64,000 bases of DNA from Nitrososphaerota archaeon (GTDB lineage Archaea > Thermoproteota > Nitrososphaeria > Nitrososphaerales > Gagatemarchaeaceae): NCBI GenBank assembly GCA_029785375.1, contig JAFLZV010000002.1, positions 51,497 to 115,496 of the forward strand. The letters are read 5' to 3'. Made by a program: the position numbers and the translations under genes. The notes under the pieces are model-generated. The model had not been told where the DNA came from. It was given only the letters and a program-made list of their open reading frames with translations, and ran no database searches. Shown piece by piece: positions 32,803-42,096 of the stretch. How positions within the stretch are numbered: the stretch's first letter is position 1; each line of letters opens with the position of its first letter.

Positions 32803-34022
32803 GACGTAAGCCCCAGCCTGGCGGTGTCAGATATCGCAGATATATCGCTTGAACCCGTGCACCCGTAAGCCAAAGACTTCAGCGTAGCAGAGCCTGAGGC
32901 GGAGCAGCCAAGGCCTGCAGAGGGGGAGCCGGCAGGCTCGACAACCTCTGCACCAATCACCCTTCCAGTGTTCCTCTCATAGACTAGGCCGCACGCTGAG
33001 TCTTCGTGCCACCGCCGCCCTATCGCCCTTAGGTCCATACCCAATGACCCGCAGGTCGTCGCGTCCGGGCCCGCCCTGGACCACCTAAGCCCAAAGACCG
33101 TCAGGCACCAAGAGCGGACCGCGCTGATGCGGACGTTCGCCCCGGCGGAGTTTGCGCCCGCGGCCCTCCCGGTCAGCCTTGCCTCACCGTCCAGCGCGAC
33201 TCCAGGCGGGAGGGACCCGTCTAGTTCGGCACATCCACCAGCCGCGAAGACCCCCGGTACGCTTGCCCTGAGGCACCTGTCGACCATGACCCCGCCGCTG
33301 CGACCAAGAAGCCCGGCGAGCGGGACCGTCACTGGAATCCGCCGGGGGACGAAGGCGAGGGCCCCGCATGGGACCACCTCTCCACCCGCGATCACCGCCT
33401 CCGCGCGCGCGAGGCCAACTACCCTGTGGACTCTCCCGGTAACGAGGCTGATCCCCCTCGCACGGGCCGCGTCCGAGATGACCTCCAACACCGGCGGGCT
33501 TGGCTTCGCCGGCTGCCAACACGAGACCATCAGGGAAACCTTCGTGCCTCGAACGGAGAGCCGCTCGGCGACTTGGAGCCCTCTGGCGCCCTCGCCACAG
33601 ATGAGTATCCGGTCGGCCGAGGCGCTGGCGGAGCCAAGTTCTTTGTACCGCGCGGCGGAGTCCAGAACGAAGGAGCCTGGCTTGCGGAGTCCTTGGGCCA
33701 CGGGCGGCTCAAAGCGGGAGCCAGCAGCCAAGACCAGAGAGTCGGCGCGGAAGAGCGACCCGTTGGAGGCGACCGCCTCTCCTTTGCGGACTGCGATTAT
33801 CTCGGTCCCGCGGACAGAGGCGCAAGCATCAACCCTGGTGACCGGGCCGGAAACAGCGCGGCCCTGGCCTTCGGGACTCGACAGGAAGTCAGGCCACGAT
33901 GCCCAAGGTGGCTCTGGTTCTTCCAGCCGGTCGATGATCATGGCGTCGGCCCCTTGCATGGCGCATTCCTCGGCCGCTGCAGTGCCCGCGGTGCCGCCTC
34001 CCACTATCAGGACCCTGGACAT
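32787..34022 (-). CDS. pyridine-nucleotide-disulfide oxidoreductase family flavoprotein
   Basis: 411 residues. FAD motif VLIVGGGTAGTAAAEECAMQG, LVLAAGSRFEPP, second Rossmann ILICGEGARGLQVAERLSVRG, and GVFAAGGCAELDG; the C-terminal ~100 residues are a dimerisation-like domain rich in Ser, Gly and Cys. No redox-active CxxxxC and no obvious CoA-disulfide-reductase cysteine. Probably an NAD(P)H-dependent oxidoreductase; substrate unknown. Overlaps the hydroxyacid dehydrogenase gene. Confidence 0.78.
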   Translation of the reverse strand: MSRVLIVGGGTAGTAAAEECAMQGADAMIIDRLEEPEPPWASWPDFLSSPEGQGRAVSGPVTRVDACASVRGTEIIAVRKGEAVASNGSLFRADSLVLAAGSRFEPPVAQGLRKPGSFVLDSAARYKELGSASASADRILICGEGARGLQVAERLSVRGTKVSLMVSCWQPAKPSPPVLEVISDAARARGISLVTGRVHRVVGLARAEAVIAGGEVVPCGALAFVPRRIPVTVPLAGLLGRSGGVMVDRCLRASVPGVFAAGGCAELDGSLPPGVALDGEARLTGRAAGANSAGANVRISAVRSWCLTVFGLRWSRAGPDATTCGSLGMDLRAIGRRWHEDSACGLVYERNTGRVIGAEVVEPAGSPSAGLGCSASGSATLKSLAYGCTGSSDISAISDTARLGLTSWSGC

Positions 34023-34075
34023 GGAGACGGACCGCTCACTGAGACGTTATAACAGGCGGACCGGGCGGATGGAAC

Positions 34076-35281
34076 GTGCTAGTGGGAGTCGTCGGCAAAC
34101 CTAATGTCGGCAAGTCGACCTTCTTCGCGGCCGCCACCCTGAAGGATGTGCAGATAGCGGACTATCCATTCACCACGGTCAAGCCCAACATGGGCGTAGC
34201 GCACATCGTCACTCAGTGCGTCTGCAAAGAGCTTGGCGTGGTAGACACCCCCAGGAGCTCGATCTGCGTAGACGGGAAGAGGCTGGTCCCGGTGAAGGTG
34301 GTCGACGTCGCCGGGCTGGTGGAAGGGGCTTCCAAGGGGAAGGGGTTAGGAAACCAGTTCCTGGATGACCTGAGGCAGGCAGACGCGCTGGTCCAGGTAA
34401 TCGACGCCTCAGGTTCTACCGACCTCGAAGGCAGGAAGGTCCCCCCTGGGAGCCATGATCCCGCAGAAGACATCGAAATGGTCGAACGTGAGTTCGATCT
34501 GTGGATGTACGGCATCCTGAAGCGGGACTGGGAGAAGGCTACCCGGTCCCTGGAACAGACAGGGGGGAAGGTGACAGACCACCTGGCTGAGCGGCTTTCC
34601 GGCCTGTCGGTGACGCTTGCGGACGTCGAGGACGTCGTCCTCCGCTTACGCCTCCGCACAGAAAAACCGAGCAGCTGGACGGACGACCAGATCATGCAGT
34701 TCGTCATAGAGACGAGGAAGCTGACGAAGCCTTCTCTAATCGCAGCCAACAAGGCTGACCTTCCGACTTCATCCCAGAACATCGAGAGTCTCAGACGGAC
34801 TGGGAGGCAGGTCATCCCCTGCGCTTCGGAGGCGGAGCTCCTGCTCCGCCGGGCAGCCGAGCGTGGCCTTGTCACCTACTCCCCTGGAGACAAGGGGTTC
34901 ACCGTCCCAGACCAAGGGAAGCTGTCTGGGGCGCAGGCTGCAGCCCTGAGGATGGTGGAAGACAAAGTGATGAGGGTCTATGGCGGGACGGGCGTCCAAG
35001 AGGCGGTCAACGGGGCATTCTTCGGGCTCCTGAAGGCCATAGTGGTGTTCCCTGTGGAAGACGAGACGAAGCTCACCGACAAAGATGGAAGGGTGCTCCC
35101 TGACGCGTTCGTGATGAAGGGCGGGTCCACAGCCCTCGACCTTGCCCGGACAGTGCACAGCGACCTGGCCGAGGGCTTCCTCTACGCGGTCGACGCTAGG
35201 ACCGGGAAGAGGCTGGCAGGAGACTACAGGCTGCAGAACAGAGATATCCTGAAGATCGTGTCAAGCGGCAAGAGGGGCTAG
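34076..35281 (+). CDS. ychF: YchF/OLA1-type GTPase/ATPase
   Basis: 401 residues. G1 GVVGKPNVGKSTFFAAA, G2 region YPFTTVKPNMG, G3 VVDVAGLVEGASKGKGLGNQ, and the NKAD motif in AANKADLPTS. The end carries a TGS domain (AFVMKGGSTALDLARTVH). Conserved family of ribosome- and proteasome-linked P-loop ATPases; role in archaea poorly defined. GTG start. Convergent with S3Ae, ends overlapping 21 bp. Confidence 0.93.
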   Translation: MLVGVVGKPNVGKSTFFAAATLKDVQIADYPFTTVKPNMGVAHIVTQCVCKELGVVDTPRSSICVDGKRLVPVKVVDVAGLVEGASKGKGLGNQFLDDLRQADALVQVIDASGSTDLEGRKVPPGSHDPAEDIEMVEREFDLWMYGILKRDWEKATRSLEQTGGKVTDHLAERLSGLSVTLADVEDVVLRLRLRTEKPSSWTDDQIMQFVIETRKLTKPSLIAANKADLPTSSQNIESLRRTGRQVIPCASEAELLLRRAAERGLVTYSPGDKGFTVPDQGKLSGAQAAALRMVEDKVMRVYGGTGVQEAVNGAFFGLLKAIVVFPVEDETKLTDKDGRVLPDAFVMKGGSTALDLARTVHSDLAEGFLYAVDARTGKRLAGDYRLQNRDILKIVSSGKRG

Positions 35282-35941
35282 CTGCTCGACCTTCCGCGGC
35301 TCCGGCCTCGCGATCAGTTTGCTCTTCCTCACCCCGACGTGTCTCAGGTGGGTGATCTTCTTGGCCTCGTTGTAGACGTCCGAGGCTACCTTCTGGAGCA
35401 CCAGCTCCTGGGCGAACCCTTCGTAGTTCATGCCTGCGGCCTTCTCACCTATCACTTTGTCCATGATGAGCCTGAGGTCGCGCTTCTTCGAGGTGTTCAT
35501 CTTGCCCTGAGAGAGCGCAGTGCAGTAGACCCTGACAACGTATCCGTCTTTGGTGGTATAGTCCTTGATGAAATCCGACATGGATGAGCCTCTTCGGATC
35601 AGGCTCCTGAGGAACTCCCTCGAATATTCGTGGCCCTTGAACACCGTGTAGGCGGTCTCACCCTCCACCCTATCGATCTGGAAGAAGAGTTTGAAGGCGT
35701 AGTGCTGCGGATCCTGCTTCAGTATGTCGTAGAGTGTCGTTTCTATGACTCTCCCGGCGGGCCTCTCGACGTCCGTGAGTGGGACGCGCGCTATCGGGGC
35801 GTTCCCGAAGGAGGGGGAGGCGGTCACGGTGACCCAGGACTTGAGCTTCCATTTGTCCCTGATCTTCGCCACTTTCTTTGGCAAACCAAGGCGCCCCTTT
35901 CGAATCTCGCTTATAATCTCAGCGTCTGCGGAGGCGGTCAA
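35261..35941 (-). CDS. rps3ae: ribosomal protein S3Ae (eS1)
   Basis: 226 residues. KVAKIRDKWKLKSWVTVTAS, VERPAGRVIETTLYDILKQD, FFQIDRVEGETAYTVFKGHE and SLIRRGSSMSDFIKDYTTKD are typical. 30S component of archaea/eukaryotes. TTG start overlapping serS by 23 bp; an inner start cannot be excluded, since the conserved part begins about 15 residues in. Last gene of the leftward KEOPS/translation operon. Confidence 0.94.
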   Translation of the reverse strand: MTASADAEIISEIRKGRLGLPKKVAKIRDKWKLKSWVTVTASPSFGNAPIARVPLTDVERPAGRVIETTLYDILKQDPQHYAFKLFFQIDRVEGETAYTVFKGHEYSREFLRSLIRRGSSMSDFIKDYTTKDGYVVRVYCTALSQGKMNTSKKRDLRLIMDKVIGEKAAGMNYEGFAQELVLQKVASDVYNEAKKITHLRHVGVRKSKLIARPEPRKVEQLAPLAA

Positions 35942-37199
35942 TCCCCCCCATGTATGGGACGAGGGGCGCGGGTATTGTCACTGTGCCGTCCTCCTGCTGG
36001 AAATTCTCTACAATGGCAACCAGGGCCCTGGTAGTGACGGCCGTGGAGTTCAGGGTGTGGACCAGCCTGGTCGCCTCGCTCTGCTTGTCTCGGAACCGGA
36101 TTTTCAGCCGCCTGGACTGGTAGTCAGTGCAGTTGCTGCATGACACCATCTCCCTGAACTTGCCCTGGACGGGCATCCAAGCTTCGAGGTCGTACTTCTT
36201 CGCAGCGACGGTCCCCATGTCCCCGGTACAGACGTTGACCACCCGGTAGCGGAGCCCCAGGCTCTTGAAGACACCCTCGGCGTTCGCTATCAGCTGCTCG
36301 TGGAGGGCCCAACTTTCCTCCGGTCGGGCAAAGGCGACCTGCTCGACCTTGTAGAACTGGTGAGTCCTGAAGATCCCCTTGGTGTCCTTTCCGTGGGCGC
36401 CGGCCTCGACCCTGAAACAGGGCGAGAAGCCGCAGTACTTCAGTGGGAGCTCACTTCCTGATAGTATCTCGTCGGAGTGCATGGCTACCAGGGGGTGCTC
36501 AGATGTCGCGATCATGTACAGGTCCTCCCCCTCCACTTTGTAGATTACCGGTCCGAAGTCGCTCAGGTCTGTCACCCCACCGTAGGGCTGGCGCCTCATC
36601 ATGAATGGAGGCTCCACTGGGACGAACCCCTTGGCAGAGACGGCGTCAATGGCATATCTCATGATGGCGTGTTCGAGCTTCACCGCATCCCCCTTGAGGA
36701 TGAAGAAGCGGGCGCCAGAGATCTTCGCCGCCCGCTCCATGTCGACCATACCCAGGCCAGCGAGCACTTCGACGTGGTCCTTGGGTTCGAACTCGAATGT
36801 CCGCTCCGTCCCCCAGGTCCGGACGGTCACATTCTCGGCGTCGTCCTTCCCCACCGGCACGCTCTCGTGGAGTATGTTCGGGAGAGACATCAAGATGCTC
36901 TCCAGGGTCCGCTGTTGCTCGTCCTGCGCTTCCGCGAAGCCATCGAGGCGCTTCGAGAATTCAGCTACCTTCGATTGCTCGGCCTGTATGGGCTGCTTGT
37001 TCCGGGCCAGGTCGGCGATGACCCGGTTGGCCTCGTTGAGCTCGTGGCGTAGAGCTTCCGCCTGGGTCTTGGCCGTTCTCCATTCAGTGTCAGCCTTGAT
37101 GGCGTCGTCCACGAGGTGCAGCTTGTCGAACATTCCCCTCTTCCTGAGATCTGCCCTGATTGTTTCGGGGTCTTCCCTCAGGAGCTTTACGTCTAACAT
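35919..37199 (-). CDS. serS: seryl-tRNA synthetase
   Basis: 426 residues, class II synthetase. N-terminal coiled-coil tRNA-binding arm (about residues 30-105), then motif 2 CFRVEAGAHGKDTKGIFRTHQ and motif 3 NSTAVTTRALVAIVENFQ. Conventional bacterial/eukaryotic type, not the methanogen-type SerRS. Confidence 0.96.
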   Translation of the reverse strand: MLDVKLLREDPETIRADLRKRGMFDKLHLVDDAIKADTEWRTAKTQAEALRHELNEANRVIADLARNKQPIQAEQSKVAEFSKRLDGFAEAQDEQQRTLESILMSLPNILHESVPVGKDDAENVTVRTWGTERTFEFEPKDHVEVLAGLGMVDMERAAKISGARFFILKGDAVKLEHAIMRYAIDAVSAKGFVPVEPPFMMRRQPYGGVTDLSDFGPVIYKVEGEDLYMIATSEHPLVAMHSDEILSGSELPLKYCGFSPCFRVEAGAHGKDTKGIFRTHQFYKVEQVAFARPEESWALHEQLIANAEGVFKSLGLRYRVVNVCTGDMGTVAAKKYDLEAWMPVQGKFREMVSCSNCTDYQSRRLKIRFRDKQSEATRLVHTLNSTAVTTRALVAIVENFQQEDGTVTIPAPLVPYMGGIDRLRRR

Positions 37200-37208
37200 T
37201 GTGCTGTC

Positions 37209-37463
37209 TCAACCCTGCTTCGGTTGCGATAAAAGCCATACCTCTTCGAAGAGCGTCGCGTCCCTCAGGACGGCCAGGGCAGTCGATAGCGAGCTGGAGG
37301 CGGAGTCGGAGTCGACAGTGAACTTCAGGCCGTCCGCCTCCACCGCCGAGACCAGCTTCATCCCCCGAGGCGCGCCCTCGTTATCAGGAGCGAGGACGGA
37401 CGCCAGGCTCTTCACCGTCAGGTCGTCCCTGCAACCGACCCGCAGTTCGACTTGAGTCTTCAA
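37209..37463 (-). CDS. pcc1: KEOPS subunit Pcc1-like
   Basis: 84 residues of the CTAG/Pcc1 fold: KSLASVLAPDNEG, KLVSAVEADGLKFTVDSDS and a C-terminal helix SSSLSTALAVLRDATLFEEV. Pcc1 dimerises and binds Kae1 and tRNA in the KEOPS complex that makes t6A. Its start overlaps the DHH exonuclease stop by 4 bp, and Kae1 and Bud32 lie in the same leftward unit. Confidence 0.85.
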   Translation of the reverse strand: MKTQVELRVGCRDDLTVKSLASVLAPDNEGAPRGMKLVSAVEADGLKFTVDSDSASSSLSTALAVLRDATLFEEVWLLSQPKQG

Positions 37464-38866
37464 CCGGCAACCCTCGCCAGTACTGCCTTCGAGAATGTAT
37501 CCGTCCTCGATGAAGGTATCTTGGCGCCGGCCGCCATCTCATGCCCTCCTCCGACCCCGTCCACAGCCTCTGCTGCCTCCTTCATGAGCAGACCCAGGTT
37601 CACCTCGCCGGCGAAGGCGTCCCCCACCCTGGATGAGATCTTGACCTCCGCATCCCTCCCCGTGGCCCTCCCCACGACCACCTTGTCTTTGAACTCAGGG
37701 GTGGAAGTGAGTATGGAAATCACGGGACCCAACAGCTTTTCGTCCACCAGTCCCTCTCCATTCACGAAGACAAGGCTGCCGTGCCGCTCCATTCTCGACG
37801 GCTCCGAGGTGAGACCGCTCAGCGCCTTGTTTATCCCGCTCCTGTACTCGGACAAGGACTTCATGGCGGCCTTCAGGGCCTGGGACCTGTCTCCCAGGCA
37901 GACCGAGATGCCTGTCCCCGAAGCGCCCATCCTTCCGCAGGAGTTCAGGAGCGTTCCGAACTCCCTCGCATCCCTCAACGGCGTGAAAGCATCCTCGAAC
38001 CGCAGTGTGTACACCTCTCCGAAGATACCCGCGAGCGCGTCGCTTGCACCTTCCTGAGGGCCCACGACCCCCGCGAGGGCCTCGACGAGCCTCTTCTTCT
38101 CGTCCTGGGAGAGGGACGAGACGGTGCGCCAGGAACCGCCATCCTTCAGAGTGAGCCCGGACTGGTGCAGCAGAGCGAGGACCGCGTCCTTGCTGCCTGT
38201 CAGTCCCTTCAAGAGCGGCGTGGACGTCAGCGCCACCGCCTCGTGGACCGGCCTCGTCTCTCGCCCGGTGAACATGAGGTCTGTGGTCACAGACATCAGC
38301 CCACGCGACTGGGCGTCCCCAAGGGCGGCTCTGTTGAGACCAGTCAGCGACCTCCCGGGCCCGGCGTCCTGGCGGTCCGCTACGGCCCCCACGACTGCGA
38401 GGGGCGAGAGGTCCGCGTTGGCCTGGTCGAGGGCTGCGGCGAAGAAGTAGGCCATCGCCGAAGAGCACGCCTCCTTCCCCCCGTCGAAGCCATAAGCCCA
38501 GGCGTTGATTACGCTGCGGTTTGCCATGTCAGCCTCTGAAATCTGGTGGTGGTCGATGACGAGGAAGTCCCCCCCGAAAGCCGCCTCGAGCTCCCTGACC
38601 AAGGTTGATCCGAGGTCTGTGAAGATGTGGAACTCGTGCCCCAGTTCTTTCAGCGACAGGACAGTCTTGGCGTCGAGGTCGGGGACGGTGCGGAGGGCGA
38701 CGTTGGCGCCTTTTCGCTTGAGCGCGGCGAACACGGCCGACCCGCTGCAGAGGCCGTCCGCGTCTATGTGTGTCACGACGAGGATCCTCTTCCCGTCGGT
38801 GGCCATCTTCAACAGGCTCGGAGCCAGTGCCCTGTAGCGTGCGGTGAGCCCTTCGATGTTCGTCAC
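37460..38866 (-). CDS. DHH-family phosphoesterase / RecJ-like exonuclease
   Basis: 468 residues. VVTHIDADGLCSGSAVF (motif I), TDLGST (motif II), FLVIDHHQIS (DHH motif III) and the DHHA1-type C-terminal GGGHEMAAGAKI. Archaeal members include the GINS-associated nuclease and other RecJ-like exonucleases acting on DNA or RNA. Embedded between S15 and Pcc1, so a link to RNA or replication is possible. Confidence 0.88.
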   Translation of the reverse strand: MTNIEGLTARYRALAPSLLKMATDGKRILVVTHIDADGLCSGSAVFAALKRKGANVALRTVPDLDAKTVLSLKELGHEFHIFTDLGSTLVRELEAAFGGDFLVIDHHQISEADMANRSVINAWAYGFDGGKEACSSAMAYFFAAALDQANADLSPLAVVGAVADRQDAGPGRSLTGLNRAALGDAQSRGLMSVTTDLMFTGRETRPVHEAVALTSTPLLKGLTGSKDAVLALLHQSGLTLKDGGSWRTVSSLSQDEKKRLVEALAGVVGPQEGASDALAGIFGEVYTLRFEDAFTPLRDAREFGTLLNSCGRMGASGTGISVCLGDRSQALKAAMKSLSEYRSGINKALSGLTSEPSRMERHGSLVFVNGEGLVDEKLLGPVISILTSTPEFKDKVVVGRATGRDAEVKISSRVGDAFAGEVNLGLLMKEAAEAVDGVGGGHEMAAGAKIPSSRTDTFSKAVLARVAG

Positions 38867-38881
38867 GGGCCCGCCCCCGGC

Positions 38882-39331
38882 CTAGGCCAGCTGTGCGACG
38901 ACGGCGGTGTACTTGAAGTCCTTCGAGATGATGCCTTTGTCTTTGTAGTATTTCGAGAGTCGGTAGATTTTGGCCTCGATGAGCTCGAGAGAATGCACGT
39001 TCTTCCTGTCGCTGCTGTGCGTGTTGAGATGGTCCTGAACCCGCTGGGCCCTTTCAATCAAATCCTGCAGGTCCTGGGGTATCTTTGGAGCGACCTTGCC
39101 CTCTGCCAGGACCTTTCCCAGCGACTTCCCTGCCAGGGGCTTGAAAAGCGGAACCCCATAGTCGTCTCTGAGCGCCTGCCCTATCTTGCTCGGGGTGAGC
39201 CCTTCCTTGGCGAGCTTTAGGATTGCGTTCTTGGCCTCGTCAGGGGTGGTGGTCACCCAGCTCGGGCTGCTCTTGCTGGGTGGTCTAGTCTGGTGAGACT
39301 TCCCGTGCCTGTGAGAGTGGATTCGGGCCAT
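38882..39331 (-). CDS. rps15: ribosomal protein S15 (uS15)
   Basis: 149 residues, archaeal/eukaryotic long form. ARIHSHRHGKSHQTRPP at the N-terminus, LTPSKIGQALRDDYGVPLFK in the extension, and the four-helix core with LNTHSSDRKNVHSLELIEAK and RLSKYYKDKG. 15 bp before the DHH gene. Confidence 0.96.
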   Translation of the reverse strand: MARIHSHRHGKSHQTRPPSKSSPSWVTTTPDEAKNAILKLAKEGLTPSKIGQALRDDYGVPLFKPLAGKSLGKVLAEGKVAPKIPQDLQDLIERAQRVQDHLNTHSSDRKNVHSLELIEAKIYRLSKYYKDKGIISKDFKYTAVVAQLA

Positions 39332-39395
39332 GCTTCAGAAGTTCAGCCGAGTCCTCCGGGTTGAACTGATAAACGTTGCCCGCCAGGTCCTCATC

Positions 39396-40067
39396 TCAAG
39401 TGACCCGGGCGTACCTCCCCCTCCGCTCGATGTTCCGGAGCTGGCTTCGGACCCTTCTGGACTTCGGAGTCCCAGCCACGGCCTCGTAACCCCTGAAGAG
39501 CGCGTCCAGGGCGGCCTTGGCTATGCCTGGATGGGCACCCACGAGCGTCTCCTTGATCAGACGGAGGTCGACGGCGTGGTCCTCCAGCCTGCTGGTGCGG
39601 TGGGCCAAACCGAAGTCCAAGAAGACGAGGGTGCCCTCCCTGGACACGAGGTTAGCCGTGGTGAGGTCCCCGTGCATCATCCCCGCCGCATGCAGGCGGG
39701 CGACTCCTTCCCCGAACTTGAAGAACGGCTCCTCTGCGTCATTCGCCGTCATTTGACCCGCCAGGTCTCTGAGCATCTTGCCGCCGACGTACTCCATGAC
39801 GATGGTAGACGTCTGGAGGTCGAGGTGATAGAGGAAGGGAGTCGCGACCCCGGCCCGCTTCGCATGGCGGATCATCTCAGCTTCATGTGCCGTCCTTTGG
39901 CGCCGGATCTCCCGGTCGATGGCGGCCAGCCTGTAGGTCAGCGGCTTTCTGACCTTAAACACGGCGGGGAGTCCCTGCCAGTCCCCCAGCACCACGTCTG
40001 CCTCGGCGCCCCTGTACAGGAGGCGGCCGGGGACTGTCTCATCCACGCCAGGGGATGTCAACGACAT
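39396..40067 (-). CDS. bud32: KEOPS kinase Bud32
   Basis: 223 residues of a small RIO/piD261-type kinase: GAEADVVLGDWQGLPAVFKVRKPLTY (Lys), catalytic loop MMHGDLTTANLV and VFLDFGLAHRT (DFG). Partner and ATPase of Kae1. ATG 40067 lies 28 bp inside the kae1 end; the frame is open to 40169 but conserved residues begin at about GRLLYRG. In many archaea this kinase is fused to Kae1; here the genes overlap but are separate. Confidence 0.93.
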   Translation of the reverse strand: MSLTSPGVDETVPGRLLYRGAEADVVLGDWQGLPAVFKVRKPLTYRLAAIDREIRRQRTAHEAEMIRHAKRAGVATPFLYHLDLQTSTIVMEYVGGKMLRDLAGQMTANDAEEPFFKFGEGVARLHAAGMMHGDLTTANLVSREGTLVFLDFGLAHRTSRLEDHAVDLRLIKETLVGAHPGIAKAALDALFRGYEAVAGTPKSRRVRSQLRNIERRGRYARVT

Positions 40068-41031
40068 CGAGCCTCCATGACTGCTTGACTGTCGACTCGG
40101 CCACCGGGACTTCGATTCCACTCTCGTAGGCCAGGACGCCGGTCCATGCAATCTGCGCGCCGCAGTCACCGCTGTATTCGAGGGGGACCGCCAGGACCCT
40201 GGCCGAGTGCCTCTCAGCCATGGCCGACATCATCTGCGACAGGCGCTTGTTCGCCGCTACGCCCCCTACTATCATGACCTCTTTCTTCCCTGTGAACGCC
40301 AGCGCCCTCTCAGTCACCTCGGTCACCATCGAAAACGAAGTCTCCTGCAGGGAGTAGGAGACATCCTCGAATGAGGCTCCACGGTCCAGAAGGGATTTTG
40401 ACGCAGTCAGGAGCCCTGAGAAGGACACGTCGTTCCCCTTCACCGAGTACGGGAGCCTGAGATAGTGGTCGGACCTCGACGCAGACTCCTCGATGGCACG
40501 CCCGCAGGGAGACGCCATGCCGTGGTGCCGTCCGAACTGGTCCAGCAACTGTCCGAGAGTGAGGTCCAACGACTCTCCCAGAATCCTCCACCTCAGCCCC
40601 GAGTAGGCGATGATCATGGTATGCCCCCCGGAGACGAGGAGGACCACCGGATCCTCGGCGCCGGTCAGAAGGCACCCAAGCTCGATGTGCCCGACGGCGT
40701 GGTTGACTGGGACGAGAGGGACGCCCAGAGAAGCAGCCAACGTCCTGGCAGCGACGGCGCCGACGCGTAAGCAAGGGCCGAGCCCGGGGCCCATGGCATA
40801 AGCGACCGCGGAGAGGTCACCCGGCTCTGTCCCTGAGGATCGGAGCGCTTCCGTCAGGACCGAAGGTGCGGCAGCGAGGTGGTTCTGGGAAGCCTCGAAG
40901 GGGTGGATTCCACCCCCAGGGGGGGCCTTGTAGACGGACTTCGAGTTGGAGAGGATCTCGCCGTCGGAGGAGACCACTGACACTGAGAATGTATGGGCGG
41001 TGCTCTCCACGCCGATGACTAGGCATTTCAT
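40039..41031 (-). CDS. kae1: tRNA N6-adenosine threonylcarbamoyltransferase Kae1
   Basis: 330 residues; catalytic KEOPS subunit that transfers threonylcarbamoyl to A37 of ANN-decoding tRNAs. Metal ligands H111 and H115 (NHAVGHIELG) and a C-terminal Asp (YSGDCGAQIAW); ASKHA motifs VIGVESTAHTFSV, LLVSGGHTMI and VGGVAANKRL. tRNA-Lys(CUU), found elsewhere in this window, would be a substrate. Confidence 0.96.
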   Translation of the reverse strand: MKCLVIGVESTAHTFSVSVVSSDGEILSNSKSVYKAPPGGGIHPFEASQNHLAAAPSVLTEALRSSGTEPGDLSAVAYAMGPGLGPCLRVGAVAARTLAASLGVPLVPVNHAVGHIELGCLLTGAEDPVVLLVSGGHTMIIAYSGLRWRILGESLDLTLGQLLDQFGRHHGMASPCGRAIEESASRSDHYLRLPYSVKGNDVSFSGLLTASKSLLDRGASFEDVSYSLQETSFSMVTEVTERALAFTGKKEVMIVGGVAANKRLSQMMSAMAERHSARVLAVPLEYSGDCGAQIAWTGVLAYESGIEVPVAESTVKQSWRLDVVDIPWRG

Positions 41032-41037
41032 CTCTGG

Positions 41038-41559
41038 TTACATCTTTCGCGTCTGACGGTAGAGGTCCCCCAACAGGTTGACGTAGGGTTTGACTTCGAC
41101 CAAGAAGTCCTCGAACTTAGCCCTCTCGAAGGTGGCTGCGTGCTTGCCTCCCTCGAACACGATCTTGGCCGCTAGCACAATACCTCCGCTCCGGTCCGGG
41201 TCAGATTTCAGCTTCGGGAAGTGGATCAGCGCCCCGTAGCCTATCTTCTTTTCTCTTCTCGTGAACACGACGTTGTAGTACATGCTGAGCGTCTTGGTGA
41301 ATTGCGCCAGCTGCTTCTTCCTGCTCTCGCTCCGCTTCACCTGATCAAAGTCAGCAGCAGCCAGCGTGTCTATCATCTCCTTGAGCAGCTTCATCTCGCT
41401 CACCTTCCTCGTGTAGCCAGCATATTCGATCGGCATCTGATAGACGCTGTTCATGACGGAATCCCAGTCGTCCAGGACCGCGAACGTGTCAGTGTCGAGG
41501 TTCATCTCCCTCTTCAGCTCGTCGGATAGTACGTCTTCCACGGTCAGCTTGCGCGGCAT
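41038..41559 (-). CDS. conserved-looking hypothetical upstream of kae1
   Basis: About 173 residues from ATG 41559 (MPRKLTVEDVLSDELKREM); the frame opens at 41622 but upstream residues look non-coding. Mixed helices, then a beta-rich part (KKIGYGALIHFPKLKSD, GGIVLAAKIVFEGGKHA). Not recognised. Only 6 bp before kae1, as first gene of the KEOPS/translation unit, so a tRNA- or translation-linked role is a reasonable guess. Confidence 0.62.
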   Translation of the reverse strand: MPRKLTVEDVLSDELKREMNLDTDTFAVLDDWDSVMNSVYQMPIEYAGYTRKVSEMKLLKEMIDTLAAADFDQVKRSESRKKQLAQFTKTLSMYYNVVFTRREKKIGYGALIHFPKLKSDPDRSGGIVLAAKIVFEGGKHAATFERAKFEDFLVEVKPYVNLLGDLYRQTRKM

Positions 41560-41664
41560 ACCGGGAGCGCGGCGCGTCGCATAGTTAACGTTGACCCCGA
41601 TACACCAGCCAGGGTCGTTCACGGCTCTGCGAACTTATACCTGTGGACATCCTAAGTAGAGAGG

Positions 41665-42096
41665 TTGAAGCCACCCATCGTGTCCGTCGAGGTTTCATAC
41701 CTGATACATGCGACGGAGGACGAGAAGAAGGTCGAGAGAGCGGTGGCCAGGCTCCTCGGCGGTAACCCCGCGTTTCAGACAGAGGCCCTCGAAGGGCATT
41801 TCGGAAACCAGATTATCAGGACCAAGACCCATCTGACAGGAGACTTGGCAGCCTCGTCGTTCAGGCACATCGTCGCTGCGCTCCCCCCTCACGTGCGGGA
41901 TGCCATCGCAGGAGAGCTTGGAACCTTCGTCGACGAGCACTCGGCGCTGTACCTACGCCTTGACAAGCAGAGGCTGATCTCTGGGTCCCCCGAGATCGGG
42001 ACGGCAGACTCCATCAGGGTGAAGGTCAAGCCGAGGCTCCATGCCCTCCAGCAGGGGGCCCTGGAGTTCTACTCGAAGGAACTGGAGGGGTCCTAG
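41665..42096 (+). CDS. UPF0201-type RNA-binding protein
   Basis: 143 residues. VSVEVSYLIHATEDEKKVER, LEGHFGNQIIRTKTHLTG and LRLDKQRLISG match the archaeal RNA-binding family sometimes labelled exosome subunit. Fold resembles a divided ferredoxin-like RNA-binding domain. TTG start; followed by and overlapping the Pop5-like gene. Confidence 0.83.
   Translation: MKPPIVSVEVSYLIHATEDEKKVERAVARLLGGNPAFQTEALEGHFGNQIIRTKTHLTGDLAASSFRHIVAALPPHVRDAIAGELGTFVDEHSALYLRLDKQRLISGSPEIGTADSIRVKVKPRLHALQQGALEFYSKELEGS

Noticed and set aside
39396..41031. Kae1-Bud32 single fused protein
   Set aside because: The two frames differ and overlap by 29 bp; each has its own start and stop.
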